A stretch of 64,000 nucleotides of DNA, taken from the NCBI GenBank assembly GCA_910576925.1, contig CAJTKB010000001.1, positions 1 through 64,000 of the forward strand. Direction: 5' to 3'. Below are positions 19,633 to 27,116 of this stretch, piece by piece; the first letter of the stretch is position 1; every line of letters starts with the position of its first letter. The notes below the pieces were generated by a model. The model did not search any database and was not told the DNA's origin. It was given only the letters and a program-made list of their open reading frames with translations. The translations under genes were made by a program, and so were the position numbers. The stretch is from an uncultured Bacilli bacterium. GTDB lineage: Bacteria; Bacillota_I; Bacilli_A; RF39; UBA660.

Positions 19633-20859
19633 TTATTGTTTTGTTTTTTTGTGTTTTGTTGATCTTCCAATTATTTTTATAGATGCTGGTATTACACTAG
19701 ATGTACCATATCTTTTATTTATATTATCAATAGTTTCTTGGATCGAATCATCTTTTGTATTTTTTGCTTCCTCCGTTGTAAAAATTGATATTTGAGCTGT
19801 TCTATTTTTCGTTAAATTGCTTAATCTTATTCCAATATTTCTAATTTTGTCCTCTTTCCAACTTTCTTTTAATATATTTATTACTTCTTTATATATTTCT
19901 GTAGTTGAATTTTGTGCTACATTTAAATTCACTTGATGAGAGTATGTTTCAAAATAGGAATTTTTATATGTTACTGCAATGGTTTTTGCATATTCCCTTT
20001 TTTCACGCAGTGACCTTGTTATTTCCTCTGTCTGTCTAAATAGTATTTTTTCTAGTTTTTCATAATCATCGCAGTCATAAGGTAAAGTCTCTGAGATGCT
20101 TATACTTTCGTTTTTGGGAATTCGTGGAGCTACCTTTGTATAATCTATTCCTCTAGCTGACTCTTTTAAAAATTTTGTTTGGTTTTTAAAATACTTTTTT
20201 AAAAAATCATCATTTGTATTGGCTAAATCTCCGATAGTATTTATATTTAATGTTCTTAGTAAAGCGGAAGTTTTTTTGCCTACCATAAATAGGTCTTCTA
20301 TAGGAAGAGGCCACATTTTTGTTTTAATTTCATTTTCATAAAGAGTATGAACTTTATCTGGTTTTTCAAAATCGGATGCCATTTTGGCACAGAGTTTGTT
20401 ATTTGCTATACCAATATTTACTGTAAAACCAAATTTATTTTTTATATCTTCTTTTATTTTATAAGCAAGTTCTTCATAGTCTTTGTATAAAAGTGAAGTA
20501 CCTGTAAAATCTAAAAAACATTCATCAATTGAAAATCTTTCTATTATAGGTGTATAGTTGCAAAGATATTTGTACATATTATTTGATTGTTCATAATACC
20601 AGTCAAATTCTGATGGAAACACTTTTAGATTAGGACACTTTTTTCTTGCTGAATATATGGTTTCTGCTGTTTTTATTCCAAACTGTTTAGCAATAGGACT
20701 TTTTGCTAAAACGATACCATGTCGTGTTTTCTCATCTCCTCCTATTACTGATGGTATTTTTCGTATATCTTCTTTTTCACCATTTTTTAGTTTGTGTACT
20801 GCTGTCCAAGATAAAAAGGCATTATTTACATCTATGTGAAATATAATTCTTTCTTTCAT
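19633..20859 (-). CDS. dinB: Y-family DNA polymerase (DinB/UvrX-like)
   Basis: A translesion DNA polymerase. The palm motifs are intact: FHIDVNNAFLSW near the N-terminus with the first metal-binding Asp, and ERFSIDECFLDFTG with the catalytic Asp-Glu. The fingers helix, a helix-hairpin-helix region around GKKTSALLRTLNINTIGDL and a C-terminal little-finger domain are all visible. The 408 residues match the DinB/YqjW group. GAGGTG precedes the ATG. It is transcribed alone from a good promoter. Whether it is nearer Pol IV or the UvrX branch cannot be settled by eye. Confidence 0.92.
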   Translation of the reverse strand: MKERIIFHIDVNNAFLSWTAVHKLKNGEKEDIRKIPSVIGGDEKTRHGIVLAKSPIAKQFGIKTAETIYSARKKCPNLKVFPSEFDWYYEQSNNMYKYLCNYTPIIERFSIDECFLDFTGTSLLYKDYEELAYKIKEDIKNKFGFTVNIGIANNKLCAKMASDFEKPDKVHTLYENEIKTKMWPLPIEDLFMVGKKTSALLRTLNINTIGDLANTNDDFLKKYFKNQTKFLKESARGIDYTKVAPRIPKNESISISETLPYDCDDYEKLEKILFRQTEEITRSLREKREYAKTIAVTYKNSYFETYSHQVNLNVAQNSTTEIYKEVINILKESWKEDKIRNIGIRLSNLTKNRTAQISIFTTEEAKNTKDDSIQETIDNINKRYGTSSVIPASIKIIGRSTKHKKTKQ

Positions 20860-20883
20860 AAAACACCTCTGCTTACTTATTTT

Positions 20884-20912
20884 ATTATAAAACTGGATAT
20901 TATTTTATGCAA
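20884..20912 (-). promoter_or_regulatory. Promoter of dinB
   Basis: On the minus strand, -35 TTGCAT (20907-20912), a 17-bp spacer and -10 TATAAT (20884-20889) lie just upstream of dinB. No clear LexA operator is visible nearby. Confidence 0.75.
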
Positions 20913-20934
20913 TAAAGTTTATTTATAATAAAAT

Positions 20935-20962
20935 GTAAAAAAGAAGCAATTTCTGCTTCTTT
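20935..20962 (-). terminator. Terminator after the glucosaminidase-like gene
   Basis: A 9-bp stem AAAGAAGCA / TGCTTCTTT with a 5-base loop is followed on the minus strand by a T-run. It lies immediately after the stop at 20970 and ends that transcript before the dinB promoter. Confidence 0.88.
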
Positions 20963-20969
20963 CGTTAAT

Positions 20970-21611
20970 TTAACTTTTTAATTTTGCAACGTATGAATTT
21001 ATTTTAGATACCCAAGTATTACTTTCAGCATATTTTGGGCCTATTTTTTCTACAGTGTTATATCCTTTTGCATAATAATTTCTATACAAATTATCAATAG
21101 CACCTTTTATTCCATCATCAATTGATGCATATCCTTTATAACTACCACCACAAGCTGGACTTCCTTTTTGTCCTGCTACATTATTACAAGCTCTAACTAG
21201 ACCACTACATCTACTGCCGCATCCTGTCTCATGAAGCATAATAGCAGCTACAATGAAAGGATCTACCTGAAGACTTATAGCATAACTTGCAATCAGTTCT
21301 CCTTTGTTCATCAAAAGATCTGTTCCTAAATGTTTATTTAGTTGCATTCCTATTTCTTTTACAGTCATCTTAGTTATTAAATCACCTTGAACTGCTGGTG
21401 CAATATCTAAAGATGCATTAGGAGAAGTTTCCATATTAACTTCTTTAATGGTAGATGCGGATGTATATTTCATACTAGTTGTTAATATCTGATCACCTGT
21501 ATATGATATAAAACTATTCTTATCTGTTAATCCAATAATGATAAGTGCAATTACTATCATACTAGTTCCACTGATTGAAAGCAATAAACTCACAATATGT
21601 GATTTTTTCAT
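20970..21611 (-). CDS. Membrane-anchored glucosaminidase-like cell-wall hydrolase
   Basis: A 213-residue protein with one N-terminal hydrophobic segment (about residues 8-28) that is either a signal peptide or a membrane anchor. The C-terminal domain (about 90-213) resembles bacterial glucosaminidase/lysozyme-like enzymes: IMLHETGCG holds the likely catalytic Glu, followed by CNNVAGQKG, GYASIDDGIKGAIDNL and a final helical segment with NSYVAKL. Five cysteines lie in the domain, which suggests disulfides outside the cell. It probably cleaves glycan strands of peptidoglycan. It has its own terminator and no obvious operon partner. Confidence 0.75.
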   Translation of the reverse strand: MKKSHIVSLLLSISGTSMIVIALIIIGLTDKNSFISYTGDQILTTSMKYTSASTIKEVNMETSPNASLDIAPAVQGDLITKMTVKEIGMQLNKHLGTDLLMNKGELIASYAISLQVDPFIVAAIMLHETGCGSRCSGLVRACNNVAGQKGSPACGGSYKGYASIDDGIKGAIDNLYRNYYAKGYNTVEKIGPKYAESNTWVSKINSYVAKLKS

Positions 21612-21793
21612 AATTCACCTCATCTGATTACATTTTAATAATATCTTACTTTCTTATAAATGTCAAACAATGTTTTTTTACTCTATCACTTAAAAATTAA
21701 TTTATTTTGCTTATATAATTTGTTCAATTACTACATTGTTATTATATTAAACTGGTAAATAAAATAACACTATATTTGTATTATAATTCATAA

Positions 21794-21822
21794 TAAAAAC
21801 GATGCTAATATTAGCAATCGTT
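21794..21822 (-). terminator. Terminator after the dipeptidase gene
   Basis: A near-perfect inverted repeat built on GCTAATATTAGC with flanking CGAT/ATCG arms is followed on the minus strand by TTTTTA. It lies 43 bases after the stop of the D-Ala-D-Ala dipeptidase gene. Confidence 0.75.
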
Positions 21823-21864
21823 CATTATATTTTATCATTTTTAGAAATCTATATTTTTTAATAT

Positions 21865-23049
21865 TTATTTTATTTTAAATGAGGTATACTTACTATTTTT
21901 ATAATCATCTTCTTGAAAATGCCACCATTCTGATTCTAATGTTTCAAAGCCAGCTCTTGTCATAATACTACTTAATTTGTTAGCAACATTATTATTATAT
22001 TTTCTAAGTGATCTAGTATCTAGTGTATGCATTCTAGTTTGAGCACTTAACTCATTATCATCGAAATCTGTTATAGTTACATCTAAAGCAATTCCCCTAT
22101 TATGTTTCGATACACTTTGTGCTAAAAACCAACTAGGTCCCCAGTATGATCCTTCCCTATCATAGTTAATTATGTTTTTAACATTAGAGTTAGAATAGTA
22201 TAATTGTTGAAATTTAGCATTTACTTCCTGTGATATGTCATAAGGCCTATACGTATCGTATATCTTTAAATTATATCCTTCGCTTTTGGCAATATTATAA
22301 GCTGTTTGTACTTGTTTTGCTACTGGATATAATATTGGTGCAAAATATGTTCTTTTACCAATTTTTTTATTGTATTTTTTAGTAAATCCATATAAGTTTC
22401 TGCCTGTTATTCCTTCTATTTCATATCCTGCTGATTTAAATATTGAACTATTTGCATTAGTAATCCTATATACAATATCTGGAATAATATCTGGTAAATT
22501 AATATATATATAATCAGAGTAAACATATCCTATTTTGTTATTGTATTTAACTTTAATGTATTTAGTATTTGGATTGTCGCTAGAGATAATATACATTTTT
22601 TCTCCGACTGGTACTGTTCCAACTATGTTACTATTCATTCTAGCGTGTTCTCTCATATTAAGATTTTGGTTGGCCCATGCTCTTGCTCCATATAGTGTAG
22701 CACTAAAATCACCAACTTTTTCTTTAGCAACTCCATATGAATTTAAATAAACATAGTCAACATAGGCATCTTTTACTTTTCGTCCATTTTTATAGTAATA
22801 TGTTTTATCATCGACTGTAATCCAGCCTTCTTTTTCTTGATAGCTGCTATTAACTTTTTTTATATATGATGTGTTCTCTTTTATATTTATTTCAGTTTCA
22901 TTTATATTAGGAGATGTATAAACTACATCCTGTACTTCTATTGTTTTAGTTGTAGTTGTTTTCTCTTTTTTTGGCATATTATCAGTTTTTAATAGTAAGA
23001 TGGTAAAGATTATTATAATCGTTATTGAGAATACTTGTTTTTTCTTCAT
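21865..23049 (-). CDS. Secreted D-Ala-D-Ala dipeptidase (VanX/M15D-like) with SH3 domain
   Basis: A 394-residue exported protein. Residues 1-22 form a signal peptide or anchor. About residues 74-100 resemble a cell-wall-binding repeat (EGWITVDDKTYYYKNGRKV), and about 125-185 an SH3b domain (NMREHARMNSNIVGTVPVG). The C-terminal half is an M15 zinc peptidase: SKHNRGIALDV gives the His and Asp ligands and ESEWWHF the catalytic Glu and third ligand. This pattern fits D-alanyl-D-alanine dipeptidases such as VanX/DdpX. No vanH or vanA homologue is nearby, so peptidoglycan turnover is more likely than glycopeptide resistance. Confidence 0.85.
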   Translation of the reverse strand: MKKKQVFSITIIIIFTILLLKTDNMPKKEKTTTTKTIEVQDVVYTSPNINETEINIKENTSYIKKVNSSYQEKEGWITVDDKTYYYKNGRKVKDAYVDYVYLNSYGVAKEKVGDFSATLYGARAWANQNLNMREHARMNSNIVGTVPVGEKMYIISSDNPNTKYIKVKYNNKIGYVYSDYIYINLPDIIPDIVYRITNANSSIFKSAGYEIEGITGRNLYGFTKKYNKKIGKRTYFAPILYPVAKQVQTAYNIAKSEGYNLKIYDTYRPYDISQEVNAKFQQLYYSNSNVKNIINYDREGSYWGPSWFLAQSVSKHNRGIALDVTITDFDDNELSAQTRMHTLDTRSLRKYNNNVANKLSSIMTRAGFETLESEWWHFQEDDYKNSKYTSFKIK

Positions 23050-23076
23050 ATATAAACAGCCCCCTTAATGTTGCTG

Positions 23077-23105
23077 ATTATAACATACATAGTCTTATTT
23101 GTCAA
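23077..23105 (-). promoter_or_regulatory. Consensus promoter of the dipeptidase gene
   Basis: On the minus strand, TTGACA (23100-23105), a 17-bp spacer and TATAAT (23077-23082, preceded by TGT) form a perfect vegetative promoter. The ribosome binding site AAGGGGG follows before the ATG. Confidence 0.88.
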
Positions 23106-23229
23106 TGAATTTGGGATTTCAAAGAAAGGCAGAATACTCAATAATCGGATGTTAAATGTAATATAACAATAATCCAAAAAATATCTTTTAGAAACAATTA
23201 TCATATGTTATTTCTATCTGTTTTTTATT

Positions 23230-24357
23230 TTATTTACTATTTAGAGTTAATATTTTTATTTTTTCTTTTAATACATTTAGAAACTCTGTTAATTCTTCCT
23301 TAGTAGTTAAATATGAAATACTTATTCTAAGAGAAGTATTAGATAGATCTTTATTTCCAGTTATAGTATAGACTGCTTCAGAGTAGCTATTACTGGAGCA
23401 AGCAGTTTTAGTAGATATATAAATTTCATTTTCTTCTAAGGCATGTAACATAGTTTCTGGCTTTATATTTAATATACTTATATTAATAATATTTGGAATT
23501 GAGTATTTATTACTATTTATGTGTATTTCTTTTATCTTAGATAATTCTTTTATTAAAAATGTATTTAATTCTTTTATCTTTTCCTCTTTTGCTAATAAAC
23601 TCTCATATGCTAATCTGAGTGCTTTAGAGGTTGATGCTATCAAAGCAGGAGAGGGAGTTCCACTTCTATATTTTGTGGTTGACTTGCCGCCTTTTATAAA
23701 TGGGGCTAATTCTATATTTTCTTTTTTTATAAGTATGCCACTTCCTTTAAGTCCATAAAACTTTTGGGCTGAGAGGCTTGCTAAATCTACTAGAGTTAAA
23801 TCTAGTTTTTCTTTACCAACACTTTGAGTTATATCTGAATGAAAGATTATTTTTGGATATTTTTTTAATAATTGTCCAATTTGATTTAAATCTTGTTTTA
23901 TGCCTACTTCGCTATTTATACTAGAAATGGTAACCAAAATAGTATTATTTGATATTTTATTTTTTAAATCCTCTAAATCTACTCTTCCATATTTATCTAA
24001 TTGTACATATTTAATAATATATCCTTTTTTTTCTAAAAATTTTAATGGTTCAATAATTGATGAATGTTCAAGTTTTGTAGTAATTATTTCTTTTCCTCGC
24101 ATTTCATAGTTTTCTATAACACCAAAAATTGCTGCATTATTCGATTCAGTTGCTCCACTAGTGTAGATTATCTCTTTTTCTTTAACTCCTAATATATTTG
24201 CAATTTGTTTTGTTGATGCATCTATTAAATTTTTTGCATCTAATCCTAGCTTATGTAAAGAATTAGGATTTCCTAAAAAATTCTTACTTACTTCAATAAA
24301 TGTGTTTAGCACTTCCGTATTAGGAGGTGTTGTTGCACTGTAATCTAAATAAATCAT
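23230..24357 (-). CDS. Cysteine desulfurase (NifS/IscS family)
   Basis: A pyridoxal-phosphate enzyme that takes sulfur from cysteine for Fe-S clusters or tRNA thiolation. The family marks are present: LDYSATTPP at the start, TSGATESNN, the cofactor-stacking His98, HSDITQSVG, the PLP Lys199 in SAQKFYG, RSGTPSP and the active Cys319 in TACSS. The usual His before the PLP Lys is Gln here. No scaffold gene (iscU/sufU) or thiI is adjacent, so the partner is unknown. The 375 residues match the short NifS-like type of Firmicutes. Confidence 0.92.
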   Translation of the reverse strand: MIYLDYSATTPPNTEVLNTFIEVSKNFLGNPNSLHKLGLDAKNLIDASTKQIANILGVKEKEIIYTSGATESNNAAIFGVIENYEMRGKEIITTKLEHSSIIEPLKFLEKKGYIIKYVQLDKYGRVDLEDLKNKISNNTILVTISSINSEVGIKQDLNQIGQLLKKYPKIIFHSDITQSVGKEKLDLTLVDLASLSAQKFYGLKGSGILIKKENIELAPFIKGGKSTTKYRSGTPSPALIASTSKALRLAYESLLAKEEKIKELNTFLIKELSKIKEIHINSNKYSIPNIINISILNIKPETMLHALEENEIYISTKTACSSNSYSEAVYTITGNKDLSNTSLRISISYLTTKEELTEFLNVLKEKIKILTLNSK

Positions 24358-24388
24358 ATTATACCTCTCTTATATTTACATCATAAAT

Positions 24389-24410
24389 TAAAAAGCACTT
24401 TATAGTGCTT
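24389..24410 (-). terminator. Terminator after the EIIB-like gene
   Basis: A 7-bp stem AAGCACT / AGTGCTT with a 4-base loop is followed by TTTTAAT on the minus strand, between the EIIB-like gene and the cysteine desulfurase. A second small hairpin AATAGC/GCTATT overlaps the EIIB-like stop region. Confidence 0.7.
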
Positions 24411-24435
24411 ATTTCGTATTATTATAATAGCAAAG

Positions 24436-24759
24436 CTATTTTAATTCATCAATATATTTTTTTAATTGTTTAGATTCTGGACCTAAAATTATTTTTAATT
24501 GATTATCTATTTCCACTATTCCTTTAGCTCCTAGCTTTTGTATTCCTTCTTTATTTGCTTTAGAAACATCCTTTAGAGTTGCTTTAAAACGAGATAATTC
24601 AGTTTCTGTTTTTATAATATTTTCTTTTCCTCCAAGGTATTCTACTAATTTATTTAAGTCTAGATTAGCATCTTTTCTAGTAGCCTTTATAATTGCAAAC
24701 ATTATTATTATTAAAATTATTGCAATTACTATATATTCTATAATATTTATATCAATCAC
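24436..24759 (-). CDS. Membrane-anchored EIIB-like protein lacking the active Cys
   Basis: The 107 residues consist of an N-terminal membrane helix (about residues 7-26) and a domain (about 33-107) closely resembling the glucose-type PTS IIB domain: LVEYLGGKENI, then LKDVSKANKEGIQKLGAKGIVEI and QLKIILGPES. In true IIB domains the phosphorylated Cys lies in a C-x-T-R motif; here that stretch reads ELSRFK, with Glu in the Cys position. Phosphotransfer is therefore not expected. Transcribed divergently from the small protein and coat genes. A sensor or scaffold role is inference. Confidence 0.75.
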   Translation of the reverse strand: MIDINIIEYIVIAIILIIIMFAIIKATRKDANLDLNKLVEYLGGKENIIKTETELSRFKATLKDVSKANKEGIQKLGAKGIVEIDNQLKIILGPESKQLKKYIDELK

Positions 24760-24797
24760 TTTCCTTTACTTAGTTAAAAAAACTATATCACACTTAT

Positions 24798-24826
24798 ATT
24801 ATATATTATTAGTAATAGCTTGTAAA
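24798..24826 (-). promoter_or_regulatory. Promoter of the EIIB-like gene
   Basis: On the minus strand, TTTACA (24821-24826), a 17-bp spacer and TATAAT (24798-24803) form a good vegetative promoter upstream of the EIIB-like gene. Confidence 0.72.
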
Positions 24827-24840
24827 TAGCATTATATTTT

Positions 24841-24858
24841 TTATAACATATGTTATAA
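24841..24858. repeat. Perfect 18-bp palindrome in a divergent promoter region
   Basis: TTATAACATATGTTATAA is its own reverse complement. It lies between the divergent EIIB-like and small-protein genes, ending just before the ribosome binding site of the latter and upstream of the -35 of the former. The placement suits an operator for a dimeric regulator, but AT-rich palindromes can also arise by chance. Confidence 0.5.
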
Positions 24859-24870
24859 CAGGTGATTTTT

Positions 24871-25095
24871 GTGAAGGACTTTCTTTATAATATATCTCCT
24901 ATTTCCTATTCAACTTCTGCTGTAATTATTGCTAATATATTAGCTGAAGGGTTAAGTATAGATGAGCAAAATACAATCGCTAACTGGTTCGAACTGGTAG
25001 GGCAAACTATGATTACTAATGCTGGACAGCAACAATTAATCCAGGATAGCAAAAGTGATAATACTGATGATAGCGAGGTTCAGATTAAGGGATAA
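24871..25095 (+). CDS. Small unknown protein next to coat genes
   Basis: A 74-residue protein. I choose the GTG at 24871 because AGGTGA (24860-24865) lies five bases upstream; the GTG at 24862 would sit inside that site. The N-terminal two thirds is an amphipathic-to-hydrophobic helical region (ISPISYSTSAVIIANILAEGLS, split by few polar residues) followed by FELVGQTMITNAGQQ and an acidic, Ser/Asp-rich tail. The pattern recalls short conserved proteins of clostridia, but I cannot name the family. It lies directly upstream of two coat-protein genes on the same strand, so a sporulation role is possible. Confidence 0.7.
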   Translation: MKDFLYNISPISYSTSAVIIANILAEGLSIDEQNTIANWFELVGQTMITNAGQQQLIQDSKSDNTDDSEVQIKG

Positions 25096-25108
25096 TAGAT
25101 ATTATTTT

Positions 25109-25137
25109 GTCAATTTTTTAGGTTAATTTCATATAAT
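25109..25137 (+). promoter_or_regulatory. Possible sigma-E-type promoter of the coat genes
   Basis: GTCAATTT (25109-25116), 13 bases, then CATATAAT (25130-25137) resembles the mother-cell sigma-E pattern known from Bacillus (GTCATATT and CATACAAT). It lies about 70 bases before the first coat gene. The match is by eye only. Confidence 0.4.
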
Positions 25138-25208
25138 AAATTAGGAATATACCTACACTAAAGTAGTATATGCGAATAGACTATATTAGAAAGTTAAGAG
25201 GTGGATAT

Positions 25209-25604
25209 ATGGTTAATAATGATAGTTGTTGTATTGCTAAAATTTTAAAAGTTATTGAGTTACTTCAAAGAAATACTTCTAGTGATTGTTGTGAAGAAGG
25301 TTGTGATAAGCCTTTCTTAGGTCCAACACAAAACTTTGTTTGTTACAATACTAGACCTATCACTTTGTATACAAAAAATGGTGAATTATTTTCTGCAAGA
25401 TATAATACAACAGGTGGTGGGGTAGCAACAAGTAACGTATTTAGAGTAGAAAAAGTTTACGATTGTTGTGCAAAACTTAGAATTTTAGCATTTGATACTG
25501 CTACACAAACTTATATTGCAACAAATCAATTTATAACTGTTAATTTAAAATGTATGTGTGCAGTTTCTTGTTTAAGTGATCTTGCACTTGAAAATATTTG
25601 TTAA
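25209..25604 (+). CDS. CotZ/CotY/ExsY-family cysteine-rich spore coat protein
   Basis: A 131-residue cysteine-rich protein. The start is the ATG at 25209, preceded by AGAGGTGG four bases upstream; a start at 25170 lacks such a site. The layout matches Bacillus CotY/CotZ and Bacillus cereus ExsY: an N-terminal CCIAKILKVIELLQ helix, GCDKPFLGP, a beta-rich centre, FRVEKVYDCCAKLRIL and the terminal FITVNLKCMCAVSCL. In those bacteria the proteins self-assemble through disulfides into the outer coat crust or exosporium. It is 12 bases upstream of a paralogue with the same layout. Confidence 0.88.
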   Translation: MVNNDSCCIAKILKVIELLQRNTSSDCCEEGCDKPFLGPTQNFVCYNTRPITLYTKNGELFSARYNTTGGGVATSNVFRVEKVYDCCAKLRILAFDTATQTYIATNQFITVNLKCMCAVSCLSDLALENIC

Positions 25605-25616
25605 GGAGGAATAATT

Positions 25617-26027
25617 ATGTGTTGTGGAAATAATAACAATAAAAACGATAGAGAATGTTGCTTATATGACTTATTAAAAGATATTTTAAAACTTCAGAAT
25701 AGAGATTTTGATGATTGCTGTGTTGATGGTTGTGATAAACCTTTTCTTGGTCCTAATTTAAGTACAATTTGTTATAATACTAGACCACTTAGTTTTTACA
25801 ACTGTACTACAGGCGATTTATGGAATATACAATATACTTTAAATGGTACTACTAGTACATCTGATGTATTTAGAATAGAAAAGTTAGATGAGTGTTGTTG
25901 CACTTGTAGAGTATTAATAGCAAATACTGATGGTACTTATATCCCAACAAGTCAGTTTTTTACAATTGACTTGGATTGTGTAAGTGCTGTTCAATGTCAT
26001 CCTGATGTATCTTTAGATATTTGCTAG
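25617..26027 (+). CDS. CotZ/CotY-family cysteine-rich spore coat protein, second copy
   Basis: A 136-residue paralogue of the preceding protein, with a strong TAAGGAGG ribosome binding site. It keeps the same landmarks: CCLYDLLKDILKLQ, CCVDGCDKPFLGP, CYNTRPLSFY, FRIEKLDECCCTCRVL and FFTIDLDCVSAVQC. Two adjacent paralogues suggest co-assembly of a heteromeric crust, as for CotY and CotZ in Bacillus. The convergent spo0A gene lies 194 bases away. Confidence 0.88.
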   Translation: MCCGNNNNKNDRECCLYDLLKDILKLQNRDFDDCCVDGCDKPFLGPNLSTICYNTRPLSFYNCTTGDLWNIQYTLNGTTSTSDVFRIEKLDECCCTCRVLIANTDGTYIPTSQFFTIDLDCVSAVQCHPDVSLDIC

Positions 26028-26089
26028 TCATTATAGAAAAATTAAATCTTTTGTAAATTATTAATAAAATTTTATAAAAATAAGACAAT

Positions 26090-26122
26090 TTTAATATTAA
26101 GTATTAGAATTGTTCTTTTTAT
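26090..26122 (+). terminator. Probable terminator of the coat operon
   Basis: An imperfect stem, AAG-ACAATTTT paired with AGAATTGTTCTT, is followed by TTTTT on the plus strand, about 60 bases after the second coat gene. Confidence 0.6.
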
Positions 26123-26134
26123 ATGATTTTAAAC

Positions 26135-26219
26135 TAAAAATGATCACTTTATAAAGCATATATTTAACTACTTTTTAAGTGATCATACTACATAGTAGAT
26201 AATATTTTATATCTACTAT
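26135..26219 (-). terminator. Hairpins after spo0A
   Basis: Two inverted repeats follow the spo0A stop. ATAGTAGATA / TATCTACTAT (26192-26219) is a 10-bp stem without a U-run. TGATCACTT / AAGTGATCA (26141-26185) is a 9-bp stem followed on the minus strand by TTTTTAG, so it is the likelier terminator. Confidence 0.65.
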
Positions 26220-26221
26220 AC

Positions 26222-27001
26222 TTATATCAATGTTTCTCTATGAAATTCTAGGCGAAGCTTATCAGCAACTGTCACTATAAATTCTGAATTAGTTGGTTTT
26301 GCTTTGTCAATATCAACACTATGTCCAAATATTTCTTCCATTAGATCCCAATTTCCTCTATTCCAGCTTACTTCTATAGCATGACGAATGGCACGTTCTA
26401 CACGTGATACTGTTGTATTATATTTTTTAGCAACATCTGGATATAATTCTTTCGTTATGCCTCCTACTATTTCTGGATTATCATAAATCATTATTATTCC
26501 ATCTCTTATATATTGATATCCTTTAATATGTGATGGAACACCTAATTCATGTAATATTTTTGTTATAGATATTTGTAAATTATTATGGTATAAATCAATT
26601 GATTTGTTTCCATATTGTGATTTACTCATTACCTCTTCTATTATAGTTTCTAGTTCTTTTAGTTCAAATGGCTTTAGTATAAAATAGCTTATTCCAAGTT
26701 CTGATGTTTTTCTAATCATATCAGGACTGTTATATGAAGTTAATACAATAACTTTTTTATCAATATTTTTCTTTTTCATACTTTCAAGGACTGATTTACC
26801 ATCCTTTTTTGGCATTACTAAATCTAATAAGACTAAATCATAATCATCTTGTTTTTTCTCTATTAAATTTAGACCATCTTCTCCATTATTTGCTTCTAGA
26901 ACTATTTCTATATCTGATACTGCGTGTTTACTAAAATATTCTTTTACCATTTTTACTAATTCGATATTGTCATCTATCATTAGCACTCTTGTTCTTTCCA
27001 T
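26222..27001 (-). CDS. spo0A: Sporulation master regulator Spo0A
   Basis: The response regulator that commits Firmicutes to sporulation. The N-terminal receiver domain has the acidic pair Asp10-Asp11, the phosphoacceptor Asp60 in LLDLVMP, the VLTSYN switch and FILKPF with the conserved Lys. The C-terminal DNA-binding domain has the diagnostic [28 protein letters not shown] and IFGHSVD motifs. I choose the ATG at 26999-27001 ([12 protein letters not shown], 259 residues) because AAAGGAGA lies immediately upstream of it; the ATG at 27028 would span that site. Its presence with coat genes shows an ability to form spores. Confidence 0.97.
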   Translation of the reverse strand: MERTRVLMIDDNIELVKMVKEYFSKHAVSDIEIVLEANNGEDGLNLIEKKQDDYDLVLLDLVMPKKDGKSVLESMKKKNIDKKVIVLTSYNSPDMIRKTSELGISYFILKPFELKELETIIEEVMSKSQYGNKSIDLYHNNLQISITKILHELGVPSHIKGYQYIRDGIIMIYDNPEIVGGITKELYPDVAKKYNTTVSRVERAIRHAIEVSWNRGNWDLMEEIFGHSVDIDKAKPTNSEFIVTVADKLRLEFHRETLI

Positions 27002-27073
27002 AATTCTCCTTTCATTACTACCACGCATCTTAATTATATAACAAAATTCTGCAATTTAATAGGGGAATATATT

Positions 27074-27089
27074 GACAAGTTTTGTCGAT
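27074..27089 (-). promoter_or_regulatory. Candidate Spo0A-box region upstream of spo0A
   Basis: The stretch contains an inverted repeat GACAA-gtt-TTGTC (27074-27086) and TTGTCGAT (27082-27089), one base from the Bacillus 0A-box TTGTCGAA. It lies about 75 bases upstream of the spo0A start. Self-regulation is known in Bacillus; here it is inference from one near match. Confidence 0.4.
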
Positions 27090-27116
27090 AAAGTAAATTT
27101 ATGTAAAGAAAAAACA

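Noticed and set aside
21865..23049. Glycopeptide-resistance cluster
   Set aside because: Only the dipeptidase is present; no vanH, vanA-type ligase or two-component system lies nearby.
24847..24857. Sporulation sigma-type -10 (CATANNNTA) before the small protein gene
   Set aside because: It is part of the palindrome and so close to the ribosome binding site that the transcript would start inside it. A -35 at suitable spacing was not found.
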